Assembly: GCA_943704425.1 (NCBI GenBank)
Contig: CALSCP010002431.1
Span: forward strand, 138,947-193,346
Source of the DNA: Ministeria vibrans ATCC 50519
Taxonomy: Eukaryota; Opisthokonta; Filasterea
Reading direction: 5' to 3'
Length of the DNA: 54,400 nucleotides
Shown here: positions 21,455 to 32,447 of the stretch, piece by piece
Layout of the letters: the number at the start of each line of letters is the position of its first letter
Numbering within the stretch: the first letter of the stretch is position 1
Made by a program: the position numbers and the translations under genes
Notes under the pieces: generated by a model
What the model was told of the DNA's origin: nothing
The model's input: only the letters and a program-made list of their open reading frames with translations
Database searches by the model: none

Positions 21455-21769
21455 CTGCGGTGTGTACCGATGGCGTCTCCAATGGCCCGTACGGGAATCA
21501 GCAAGTCTCCTTGGATGCCGGCTGCACCGGCCGCGCGCTCCTTGTCGTGGCGGGGGGCTGGGATGGCTAGAGGGACGCAACGGGGGAGGCGGTGAGTCGC
21601 ATGCGGCATCGGAGGGGCGCGGGGGGGCTGCAGGAGGGCTGTGGGAGACGAGGGGGGGAGGCAGGGGAGATGCGGTACGTTTCGACATGGTCACTGATGA
21701 AAATGTTTATTCCTTCTAATCGATCATTCGATCTGATCAGTCTTTCTTTCTTTTTTCATTTCACACAGC

Positions 21770-24700
21770 ATGTCGCGCAGGAGGATAAAAGCTGTCCAGA
21801 AAGAGGACCCTTGTAAGAGTGGGGGGAGTCGGTGAATCCAGGAAGAGACTGATCTTCTTTTTTAAATTCGTTCACTCTCACATCCTCAGACGACGAATAC
21901 GGACGAAGCTACGACGAGGACGCTGCCATGTCTCCCAGCTCACGTAGGGTGTCTCTTTCTCTCCCTCTTTCCCTCCTTCCGTTGACGCAACAACATATCT
22001 GTTGCATAACGTCACACACACAACACAAAAGAGAGAGAGAGAGAAAAAAAAACGACGACTCCGTTTGACTCTGTTTCCTTCTCCAGACGCCTTCATGTGG
22101 AACGGCGGCGATCATTTTGATGACCATTCCATGGCCTCCTACCTCCCTGGCGGAGACGGAGGCGTGGCAGAGCCGGGAAATGGCGATGGAGACGACGAGG
22201 AGGCGGACGACGACTTTGGTCGTGACGCAGATCCGGCGGCAGACTACACGCGACCCAAACTCAGCGACGAAGACCTCGCGTGCCTTCTGAGCGCCGTAGA
22301 GAACATTGAATCATGCATTCCGGCGATGTATCCGTCGCGCGTCGTTGAAATGACTGTTCTTCGCTTCAACTTTGACAGTGAGGCGGCGCTCAACGCTCTC
22401 ATCGAACACGACGTTCGGCCGTACGCCCCGCCACAGCCGACCCCCGCGCCAGTCCAAGTAGTACCTACTACTCGTAAGGAACAGAATCGACCTAAAGAGC
22501 CACTCAAAATCACTACTGCACGTAAGCAAAAGAACAAAAGAGAGGGAGAGCGCCGAGAGCGAGAGAGAGAGCGGACGCCGTTTTTTTTCTTGGTGATATT
22601 CTTCTTGAGGGTACTGTCCTCTTATACCTTTTCTTGATGTGCCCTTCCCCCCTTCCCTCTTTCCCCCCATCACCCATTTGCTAAAGGTGGAGGGGTGAGT
22701 GGAGAAGGAGCAATCACGCCAGACTCGTCGTTTGGCTATGGTGTTGCATGTCTTCTCGATGATGATGATGATGGCGACAACGACGGCACGAGTGGCAACA
22801 TCACAATCGGCATCAACTCTACTGGTGCTATGCAAGCATTTCCTCCTGGGCTATCTCTAAGGCCTCAACCACAACCGCAACTACAAGAGCAGCAGCCGTT
22901 GGGTGTTGCGTCGCCCAGCGTCACTGCTGCGCCACCTCTTGTCGCACTCAGTGTTGCTGCTGCACCATCGTTGAGTTTTGTTCCGTCTCTGGTTGCTGCG
23001 CCTTCACTGACGAGTGCGCCTTCACTGACGAGTGCGCCTTCACTGACGAGTGCGCCTTCACTGACGAGTGCGCCTTCACTGACGAGTGCGCCTTCACTGA
23101 CGAGTGCGCCTTCACTAACGGCTGCGCCTTCGCTCACCGCTGCGCCTTCGCTCACCGCTGCGCCTTCACTCACCACCGCTGCGCCTTTGCTTACGGCTGC
23201 GCCTTTGCTTACGGCTGCGCCTTCGTTGACGGCGGCGCCTTCGCTTACGACTGCGCCTTCACTCACCACCGCTGCGCCATTTTTTACGGCTGCTCCATCA
23301 CTCACTGCTGCACCGTCTCTCATTTCCGCACCTCCACTCAATACTGAATCCTCTTTCACTACTGTCGCACCACTCGCGACCAACAACGCGGCCTTTTCAA
23401 ACGCACCCGTCATCTCACCGTCGCTTGACCTCACCCGTGCACCCTCACTCTTTGCCCAAACGAAGACTCAGCCGCTCTCCAATGCCACCTTACCAACGGC
23501 CGCCACTACTATTCCGTCCACCAACAGCACACCCAAGAGCACACCAAGAGCTCACCCTCAGCCCTCTTCGTCAAATCGTCTCGCGTCAGTATCCCTTGCT
23601 CATCCCTCTCGTCTTGCTCGTTCCCTCGCCAAACAACCTCTTCGAGTTTCACCGTCACTTGCTCACTCCATTTTTTCCCCCTCCTCTCCGCCTGCTCTCT
23701 CCCTCACATCGTCTCTAACCGACGCCCCCTTTGATTTTACCACCCCGTCTCCGGACGATCTCATCGCCTCCCGCCAACGCCACGTAGGATCCGTCGCAAC
23801 AGCAACTTCCTCCACCACCGTCAACGGCGCAGCAACACCTGCGACCGTCACTTCCGGCACTAAATCTGCTTCACCCATCACTCCGAGCGGCTCTTCCAAG
23901 AGTCTCAGTCGAAAGGCATCTGCTGCTGCTGCGGTGGCAGCCGCAGCAGCAGCCGCAGCCGCAACAACAACATCGCAGTCTACAGTCGCAGACGGTGTTG
24001 CCGATGACATGCGCGCCATGGGCTTTGGCACCGAAGCAAACTCATTCCTGTCGCGCGCCCGTTCCAGCGGCGCAAACACCCCTACCAACGGCACACCGCC
24101 CGGTACTCCAGGCACTCCGGGTACTCCCGGTGGGGGAAAAAAATCCAAAGCACTTCTCAACATCTCAGACGAGTTTACAAAACGTTGCAAAGAAGAGAAG
24201 CCCTCGCTCAATCTGGTCGTTGTTGGTACATCACACCTTTTGGATGCACGAACACACTCACACACACTTTCACTCATAGGACACGTTGACGCGGGCAAGA
24301 GTACTCTGATGGGTCATTTGTTGCACGCCCTGGGCGAAGTAGACCAGCGTGCCATGCGCAAGTTTGAACACGAGTCGTCCAAGCAAGGAAAGGGCTCCTT
24401 TGCTTATGCGTGGGTCTTGGACGAAACCAGCACTGAGCGAGAGAGGTATGCTTATACCGTACAATTGGAAAAAGTGATGAAAGGTGCATTGTTGTTCTCT
24501 TAGAGGAATCACTGTTGATGTTGGAATGAAGTTTTTCCAGACGGAACATCGCAAGATCACTCTGTTGGATGCACCCGGTCATCGTGACTTTATTCCAAAC
24601 ATGATTACAGGCGCAGCGCAGGTATGAAAGTGCGATTTTTCTCTTTCTGTTTCTTTCTGCTTGTCTCTGTCTTTCTTTCTCTCTCTCTCTGTCTATCTCT

Positions 24701-25104
24701 TTCTTCTGATTGTCTGTTTGTGTGTGTGTGTGCGTTGCTTAGGCGGATGTGGCCATTCTCGTTGTTGATTCGTCACTGGGCGAGTTTGAAGCGGGCTTCG
24801 AGAGCGGCGGACAGACTCGCGAGCATGCTTTGCTCGTGCGCACTTTGGGCGTCACTCAATTGATCGTTGCTGTCAATAAGTAAGACAAGTACAACTCACT
24901 CTGGTGTATTTATCAACTGTTGTTGTTGTAGACTTGATATGACTCAATGGTCCGAAGAGCGGTACAAAGAGATCTGTGGCAAACTGCGCCCGTTCCTCAA
25001 GCTTGCCGGGTTCCCCAAGGACTCGGTCACATACGTGCCTGTGAGTGGATTCCTCGGCGAGAATCTTGTAAAGCCACCGCAATGTGAAGGTACAATAATG
25101 TCGC

Positions 25105-25175
<71 letters not shown>

Positions 25176-26085
25176 TTTACTTACACACTGATGGATAGAA
25201 TTGGTGTCGTGGTACAGCGGCCCTACGCTTGTGCATCTCATTGACCAGTTTCAACTGCCGGAGCGTATTGTGGATCGACCACTGCGTGTAAGTGTGAGTG
25301 ATGTGATCACACAGGGCAACGGTGTGCTGGTGACGGGCAAGGTGGAGGCAGGGGGTGTGCAGGTGGGTGAGACGGTCAAGGTGATGCCTATGGGCGACGA
25401 AGGGGCTGTCAAAAGCATTGAGGTTCATCGCTTGCCCGTGCGCTTTGCTGTCGTTGGCGATGCCGTCACTCTCCACATCTCTCCCATGGATATAGTGCGT
25501 GTCAGGTAAACGAACCATGCACACTGTGCAATATAGCTTTTGTCTCCTTATTTTCTTTTGTGTACTGTTGTTTTTTTTTTTTTTTTTTTNNNNNNNNNNG
25601 ACTACTTTGCGACGGTCCATCCCAAGGGCCTTTCCCGCTCTGTCCTTGTCCATGCAGCATTGGCTCTGTTGTATGTGTTCCACACGCTCCTATCCAGCCG
25701 GCGCAGATCATTCGTGCGCGTATTGTTGTCTTTGACATTCGCGAACCCATCACTGTCGGATCACCGGTACACGAAGAAGAGGAGAGAGAGAGAGAGGGAA
25801 TTGAATCTCACCATTTTGTGTGATTAGGTTGTGTTCCACTTTCAATCGTACAACGAAGAAGCAACGATGAAGAAACTGGTGTCGCTGCTGGACAAAACTA
25901 ACGGGGAAGTGATCCAGAAGCGACCGCGGTGCCTGACCAAAGGGCAGACGGCGCTAGTGGACATCCAGCTGCCTCACGCCATCTGCGTTGAACCGTATCG
26001 CGTATCGCGTGAGCTTGGTCGGTTTATGTTGCGTGCGGGAGGTCGTACTATTGCGGGTGGCATTGTCGAGTCTATTCGTGATTGA
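21770..26085 (+). CDS. HBS1: HBS1: eRF3-like GTPase for ribosome rescue
   Basis: Eleven exons: 21770-21812, 21890-21943, 22087-22521, 22687-24225, 24280-24445, 24504-24621, 24743-24879, 24932-25089, 25199-25505, 25658-25766 and 25828-26085 (3324 nt, 1107 aa). HBS1 works with Dom34/Pelota to split stalled ribosomes. The N-terminus matches HBS1 ([42 protein letters not shown]). The G domain has GHVDAGKS (G691-S698), [30 protein letters not shown] and NKLD. The C-terminal barrels follow ([29 protein letters not shown]). Between them is an unusually long linker of Ala/Pro/Ser/Thr repeats and poly-Ala (about residues 235-680). It is much longer than yeast HBS1 (about 610 aa) because of this linker. 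A 10-N gap lies inside intron 9, so no coding bases appear lost. An AATAAA follows the stop at about 26099. Confidence 0.95.
23001..23300 (+). repeat. In-frame 18-bp coding minisatellite (SAPSLT repeats) in HBS1
   Basis: Six identical 18-bp copies of CCTTCACTGACGAGTGCG run from 23001 to 23108. About ten diverged copies follow, coding [12 protein letters not shown] and APLLTA variants. Confidence 0.95.
25108..25174. repeat. (GT)n microsatellite in HBS1 intron 8
   Basis: About 33 uninterrupted GT units within the intron 25090-25198. Confidence 0.97.
25590..25599. other. Assembly gap (10 N) after poly-T in HBS1 intron 9
   Basis: Ten Ns follow a T run inside the intron 25506-25657. The flanking exons join in phase (AG + C), so the gap size does not affect the protein. 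Confidence 0.97.
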
Positions 26086-26137
26086 TCCCCCACTTGATAA
26101 AATAAACAATACTTCTATTACGACGCCCTTTTTTTTA

Positions 26138-27136
26138 CTACTTCTTTTGCTCGCCGAGTTGCGATGCGGTGTCCTTTGTGACTGTGATTGTGTGTGCAAG
26201 AGCAAAGGGTACAGCTGCGCGTTCCATTTCCATCAAGCCTGCTATTGTACAGCCTCCTGGTGTAGTCACCTGATCATGAGAGAGAGAAAAGGGAATCAGA
26301 TTGGTAAGGGAGGCGTTGAAACTTTCGGGTTACTTTATCTTTGAGGGCTGCTGGATGGTCGCCTGTCTCGTCGAGGAGACGCGCTGCCCCCTGCATCACT
26401 TGTGAGGCAATTTTGGTTGCAAGGGCGCGCCCTAGACCGCACTTGACAGCACCATCAGCCAGCGATTGGAGCATGAGAAGGCAGAAGGCGGGTCCGCTGC
26501 CTGCCAGTGCCGTCACCGTGTCCATTTGCGACTCGTCGACTGTGGCGACCGACCCGATGCATGAAAACATACGTTCAACCAGCGAGAGGGTCTCTTTGGA
26601 GGCCGAAAGGGGTGCGCTAATGCACGACATGCCGCATTGAATCTGTGCGGGGGTGTTGGTCATGACACGGATGGGAGTGCACGACTGGGGCACAAGGCCT
26701 TGCAAGGCAGGCAGCGTCACGCCCGCAGCAATGCTAATGAGAAGCTTGTCTTCAAGGGCCGCCTGGACTGCCACTTCCGATAGCACAGAAGCGACCTTCC
26801 AAGGTTTCGTTCTGTTTGCGTGTCAGTCAGTGTACAATGTGAAACTGATACTCACTTGTTGACTCACGTACGCTAAGATAACCACCGAGCATTGGCCAAC
26901 AGCGTCCGCTGTGGAGTTAGGAAGCACAGCACGGATACCCAGGCTGCCCTGAAGTCTGTCTATGCTGGCCTCTGACGCGACAACTGCAATGAAATCGTCG
27001 GCAGTCAACATTTTCTCCTACACACACAGTGAGAGTGATTGTAATGATTCGGGAAATGTACAAAGAATCTCACTTTGAGTAAGCCACTGGCAATGGCATT
27101 GCCCATGGTACCGCAACCAAGGAGACAAACTTTCAT
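26138..27136 (-). CDS. PYCR: Pyrroline-5-carboxylate reductase
   Basis: Four exons: 27136-27074, 27017-26872, 26811-26334 and 26269-26138 (819 nt, 272 aa, the usual P5CR length). It catalyses the last step of proline synthesis, NAD(P)H-dependent reduction of pyrroline-5-carboxylate. The N-terminus is the Rossmann motif MKVCLLGCGTMGNAIASGLL. Next come VVILATKPW, SIAAGVTLPALQ, RVMTNTPAQIQCG and the P5CR signature around TALAGSGPAF. The C-terminal dimerisation helices include MQGAARLL and VTTPGGCTIAGL. No targeting peptide is seen, so it is probably cytosolic. Its stop lies only 52 nt from the HBS1 stop on the other strand. Its start is 132 nt from that of PSMD12. Confidence 0.96.
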
Positions 27137-27268
27137 GAGTAAAGGTGGATAAAAAGCGACCGAAGAGAGTGAAGAGACTGTGGACAGACTAAGAAAGATT
27201 GATCATTGATATAATTACCAATCAGTGCAATCACCAAATTAAAATTCAATTATACATATTTGTTTACA
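27137..27268. promoter_or_regulatory. 132-nt divergent (probably bidirectional) promoter region
   Basis: The only sequence between the P5CR and PSMD12 start codons; AT-rich. The role is inferred from position. Confidence 0.45.
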
Positions 27269-28723
27269 ATGGCTGAGGAAGGAAAACTGTTGACAATCGA
27301 AAAGGACTACACTGAAGAGTGTGCCGAGAAGATTCCCGTGGCCAAGGGACTCGCAGCTGTAAGGAAAAAAAAAAGAATCTCTTTTGCGGCCCTCTTTTGG
27401 CCATCCACTGGCATCGACGCTCTTCTTCTATACCCCTATACTGATTTCGAGTGTCGGGCCCTTGGAAAGCCATCCACAATTTCCGCAATGGTGCTTTGTT
27501 CAATTTTTTGTTCGTGAAACATTTTCAACTTCTCTCGTTTGCTCACTCGCCTCTCATACGGCATTTCACGTCGCCCATCTGGCACACGCGTTGCAACGAT
27601 TCAATGGAAATGCCCTCGTACGAGCGGGACACCGCTCGCGCGCTCGGATGTGTCACAAGACGGAATTTGTTGAACGAACGAAGATCGCTCTTTCGACTTT
27701 TTGCAACCACTGACACGCTCCTTGTTGTTTGCGGCGGTTTAGAGTGGAAACCTGACAGGTGCAATTGAGTCGCTGTCGTTGCTGGAGAGACAGACACGGA
27801 CGGGACAGGATGTGCACTCCTCTGCCAAAGTTCTTGTTGCCCTTGTCGAGATGTGCTACGACGCCCAACAGTATGCGATCCTCAACGAGCAGGTATGGCC
27901 TTCATGGAGCGGCCACGGACGTAGCGGGCTCCCATAGCCAGCCTCAAACACTAAACGGGATATCCTCTGTAGCTCATTTTTCTGTCGAAGCGAAGAGGCG
28001 CACAAAAGATGGCCATTACGAAAATGGTGCAGAAAGCAGTCGAGTTTGTCAACGCAATGGAAGACCTTGACACCAAAGTTTCCCTCATCGAGTGTCTTCG
28101 CACGGTGACAGCGGGCAAGGTAGCAGGAAACGAAGCGAGCGAAAGGGCCATACTGACCAATTTTTGTAAATAGATTTTTGTCGAGGTGGAGCGAGCACGA
28201 CTGACGCGCACTCTGGCGTCCATCCACGAGGCAGCGGACAAGATCAAGGATGCTGCAGAGGTTCTTTTGCAGTTGCAGGTCAGTCGTAGTATATTGCATT
28301 GTTGGTGTATTTTTCTGATTTTTGTTTTGTTTTCTTCTTTTATGATTGTGCTTGTCAGGTTGAGACGTTTGGTTCCATGGACATTCGTGAAAAGACGGAG
28401 TTTATTGTGGAGCAAATGCGAATGTGTCTTGCTATCAAAGATTTTACTCGTGCACAGATTCTCAGCCGGAAAATCTCACCGAAAACATTTGCCAAGGAAG
28501 ACAATCACGTAAGGACCAACATAAGGAAACGTCGAATTCTTATGGTGATGCGCACGAATAGGACTTGAAATTGCGCTATCTGACAATGATGATCGAGCTT
28601 GTGCTGTACGATGCGGAGTATCTGAGTGCATGCAAGCATTTCCGCAATGTCTTTGACACGCCCGCTGTGTTGGCGGACGAGGCACAGTGGAAAGATGTAA
28701 GATTTAATTTTAATGCTGTTGCA

Positions 28724-28798
<75 letters not shown>

Positions 28799-29830
28799 TT
28801 TCATGTTCATTTTTAGGCTTTGACTAGTGCTACGTACTATCTGTTGCTCTCTCCTTTTGACAACGAGCAGGTACTATTTTTTTGTTGCTATGACATTCTA
28901 GAAGTCACTATTTGAAATGGGGGTGAAAGAATCTGCACCAAAAGCCTTTGGTTTTTGTTGTTTGATTTGTGTTGGTGACGTCTTAGTGTTGGTACACTTT
29001 TTTTTATCGCGTGGTATAGGTTATGCCTTAAACTTGGTGTTGTTTTTGACTTTAATTGTTGTGCAAGTTGCAATATAGCAATCGACATAATTCACGCAGT
29101 CATGTCAATTTGAAGAAAATAATTTTCTCATCAATTCTTTCCTTTTTTTGTAGTCTGACCTGACACACCGCATTTTGGACGAGAAGAAACTTGCACAGCT
29201 GCCTGAGTGCGTGTCTCTGATCAAGGCGTTTGTGCAGCTTGAACTGTTGCACTGGGAGCAGATTGAGAGTGAGTTTGGGGCTGTGTTGCGTGCCAGTAGC
29301 GTCTTCTCGGCCGACACTGAATTGGGTCAGACACGCTGGGTGGATTTGCGCAAGCGGGTCATTGAGCACGTAAGAGTGATATAAGAAAAGAGAAGAGAGG
29401 AGGAGAAAGAACAAAGTGATAGAGATGAGGGAGAAAGAAACAATGCATCAGTTTTTACATTCTGTTTTTTTTTGTAGAATATTCGAGTCATTGCACAGTA
29501 CTACACGCAGATTACGTCGAAGAGACTGGCGAGTCTACTTAATCTTCCCGAAAACGTAACAAGAAATATTTTGGTTTATCAATTCATCTCATCACATGTG
29601 TGTAGGAGACGGAGGAGTTCTTGTCGAATCTCGTGGTGAAGAAGACAGTGATGGCACGCATTGACCGACCTGCTGGAGTGGTGAACTTTGTGAAAACACG
29701 CACACCGGAAGAGACCCTCAACGAGTGGTCGCACTCAGTGGGGAAGCTGATGGGGTTGGTGGACAAGACAACGCACTTGATTGCCAAGGAAAAGATGGTG
29801 CATGCGGCGGGTGTCGTTGAGGCGAAGTGA
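27269..29830 (+). CDS. PSMD12: 26S proteasome regulatory (lid) subunit Rpn5/PSMD12, PCI domain
   Basis: Ten exons, all joining in phase 0: 27269-27358, 27743-27892, 27973-28119, 28174-28278, 28359-28508, 28562-28696, 28817-28870, 29154-29369, 29478-29555 and 29606-29830 (1350 nt, 449 aa; human is 456). Rpn5 is a structural subunit of the 19S lid. Recognisable blocks are [105 protein letters not shown], and the PCI winged-helix part with [21 protein letters not shown] and [13 protein letters not shown]. This is the most intron-rich gene here. Introns 1 (384 nt) and 7 (283 nt) are long for this window and contain no visible gene. Confidence 0.97.
28723..28798. repeat. (AAT/ACT)n microsatellite in a PSMD12 intron
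   Basis: An AAT array with two ACT interruptions inside the intron 28697-28816. Confidence 0.95.
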
Positions 29831-29934
29831 GCCACACACGCAAACACAATTGAGAAAGAGAGGAGGGAGAAAAAGAAACAAAAGTGATATAGAGAGATGG
29901 GAGGAGAAGTGAAACAACCCTTTTTCTGTTCTGT

Positions 29935-32356
29935 TCATTTTTTGGGTTTGCGTGTGGTTTGGACTACAAAATTGACAATTTTTCCTTGGTCTGCGATGAT
30001 GGTGCGGTGGACGGGGCTTGAGGCAGGCAAGGTGGACTGGATGGACGGGTGGTGGCGGATGTGATCGGTGAGCGCGGAGTGGTCTGTGAGGAGTGTGCGT
30101 GGAAGAGAGAGGGTGGTGATGGGGCGGCCGTGAAGGAGCACTTTAACGTCGAGCGTGCTGTCCACGAGCACTTGGGGGTCGTAGGAGGGGAAGGGTTGTG
30201 TGTGAACATCGAGAGACGAATTACTGTGGAGGACAGTGTAAAGTTCGGCTGCGGTGTGAGGCGCGTAGGGAGCAAGGCAGCGGAGGAGCACGTCGAGGGT
30301 TTCGCTGTAGATTGGTGCATGACGAAGGTGGGCGGGCACGTCGCGAAGGGTGTTGCTCATGGCCATGAGACGTGCAATGAAGCCGTTGAGGGAAGGCGTG
30401 GGTGGACGCGAGTGGCTGTCAAAGGTGAGCATGCACTCGGCGTCGTGGACCAGTTGGTGACGTTCGCGTGTGAGGGTCACCAAGTGATTGTCGTTGTCGT
30501 CGGCCGCGCCGACGGCGTGGGTAGTGGTCGTATGGTCGTGAACAAGCGAGGTGATGCGCGCAAGCCAACGTGTCACACCGACCACTTGTGACTCTTCCCA
30601 CTCAAGCTCGGCCTCGGGCGGGGCCTTGAAGAGCACGTAGAGACGAATGGCGTCAGCGCCGTAGCGCTCAAGGAGCTCTTGGGGATCGACGCCGTTGAAT
30701 TTGCTTTTGGACATCTTCTCAAAGGAGACAGAGCACTTGGTGTGGTTGGGGCAGTCACGCATAACGGGTGTGGTGCCGTCAAGGGGGCTCATGGTGACTT
30801 CGTCGGGGCGGAGGAAGCGGTTTGTGGTGGGGTCCTTGAAGGTGCGCCCGAGCACCATGCCCTGGGCAAGAAGGCTTTGGAAGGGCTCGGGATGGGGAAT
30901 GTGGCTTCGGGAGGCGAGGAAACGCGTAATGAAGCGCGCGTAGAGCAGATGAAGGATGGCGTGTTCGATGCCACCGATGTAGATGTGAACGGGTGTCCAG
31001 TTGCACAGAAGATCTGGGAGATGGGTGGGAAATGGCCGGGAGTCGTCGTGCGGCGAGAGGTAGCGCAGAAAGTACCAAGAACTGTCGACAAACGTGTCCA
31101 TGGTGTCAGTTTCGCGGCGGGCCGGACGAGCACAGGTGGGGCAGGGGGTGTTGACCCAGGCGTCGATGGAGGCGAGTGGCGAGGCACACTCGGAGGAAGC
31201 GGGCGTAGAGTCGGGCGAGGCGGAACTCGAAGCAGTGTTGTCGTTGGTAAAGAGGGACTCGGTGACTTCGTCGCTGGGCAAACACACGGGAAGCTGCTCT
31301 TGAGGCACCGGCACTGCACCGCAGTGATCACAGTGCACGATGGGGATGGGGGTGCCCCAGAGACGCTGACGCGAGACGAGCCAGTCGTGCAGTCGGTGCG
31401 GTTCCAAGGCGGACGACCCCTCTGCAGACTCGTCGGGTTCGTCGCGAATCCATTTGCGCTGCATGACTTTCACATTTTCAGGCCACTGAAGACTGTCGAG
31501 ATCTCGGTAGAGGTCGTCACTATAGTCGGTGATGCGGAAGAACCACTGTTTTAGGTTGCGTTGCTCGACAAGGGCGCCTGAGCGCCAGCTCTTGCCCTCG
31601 TCGTCAACCTGTTCGTTCGCAAGCACCGTTCGATCGACAGGATCCCAATTGACCGTCGCCTCTTTCTGGTAGGCGAGGCCAGCTCGATGGAGTTCGGTAA
31701 AGAGCCACTGCGTCCATCTGGGCGAAGAGGAAGAGAACAAATCGATCAGAGGCAACTTCATGGGGCGCGCGCCGCCGAGCCAGGACGGCCAAAACATCGA
31801 AAATGGGAGGAGGGGAGGGAGATGGCTTGTGCTGCATCGTGCGCAGTGCCAGGGACGGCGAGGGCGCATTCAGTCGATCGTACTTGTAATAGTCGGGTTT
31901 GCATGTCATTACTTCGCGATCCCAGTCAAACGAGATGCCCAAGCGAGTCAACTGTTGGCGCATAGTAGCAATGTTGCTGTGGGTCCAGCGAGCGGGGGCA
32001 ATGCCGCGTTGGATGGCGGCGTTTTCGGCGGGAAGTCCAAAGGCGTCCCAGCCCATGGGATGGAGCACTTGGAAGCCACGCATGCGCTGGACGCGCGCGA
32101 TCACGTCGCTGATGGTGTACACACGCACGTGGCCCATGTGGAGTTGCCCCGACGGGTAAGGGAACATGCTGAGTACGTAGAATTTGGGCTTTGACGAGTC
32201 GAGAGGGGTCGGCGGAGTCGCTCGCTCGCTCCAGCGCTGTTGCCACTTGGCCTCTTGCTGGCGCACCTCATCGCTCACGACAGGAGAAGAGGCAGTGCTG
32301 TACTTCAAGGCAGAGCAGTAGCGATGCCTCAGGAGTGAAGTGCGAACACGCAACAT
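29935..32356 (-). CDS. LARS2: Leucyl-tRNA synthetase, bacterial/mitochondrial type, lacking the CP1 editing domain
   Basis: Two exons: 32356-31884 and 31717-29935 (2256 nt, 751 aa; bacterial LeuRS is about 860). It charges tRNA-Leu. The N-terminal 25 residues ([19 protein letters not shown]) look like a mitochondrial presequence. Class I motifs are HMGH (73-76) and KMSKS (492-496). Other landmarks are [59 protein letters not shown] and [17 protein letters not shown]. Two CxxC pairs (CDHC, CPTC) suggest a zinc knuckle. The enzyme passes from the QRKWI block (to residue 248) through about 16 mostly acidic residues straight to [15 protein letters not shown]. The CP1 editing domain of about 180 residues normally lies there. 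The C-terminus fits LeuRS ([16 protein letters not shown]). Confidence 0.95.
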
Positions 32357-32447
32357 GAAAAGTTTGAATCAAAGTTATCAAAAAAGCATTCACAAATGAG
32401 ATTATGGAGTAAACACTAATTGAATTTTCACTTTTACTTGATTAAAC

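Larger units (their letters stand above)
20772..21769. other. Unresolved region: 5' part of the GPCR gene and HBS1 upstream region
   Basis: About 1 kb of GC-rich DNA broken by three homopolymers. On the minus strand GTTAAC at 20818 and the following poly-T could form an intron to the acceptor at 20771. The upstream block would then be an exon of the GPCR gene, but none of its frames carries the expected start of the first lamin-tail module. One minus frame contains a Cys-rich piece (CGTPCKDTLRCRAPHACTHV) and another starts MSKRTASPLPPPL near 21688. All three frames are open over long stretches, so openness is not evidence. I call no exon here. Confidence 0.5.

Noticed and set aside
20823-21595. 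Plus-strand frames of 156-238 codons starting MASRCIGDIA and similar
   Set aside because: All frames are open in this GC-rich, homopolymer-broken DNA. There is no motif, and the frames include Lys or Phe homopolymer runs.
27384-27768. Frames of about 105 codons in PSMD12 intron 1
   Set aside because: The exons on both sides join in phase 0 with perfect family alignment, and the intron frames have no motif.
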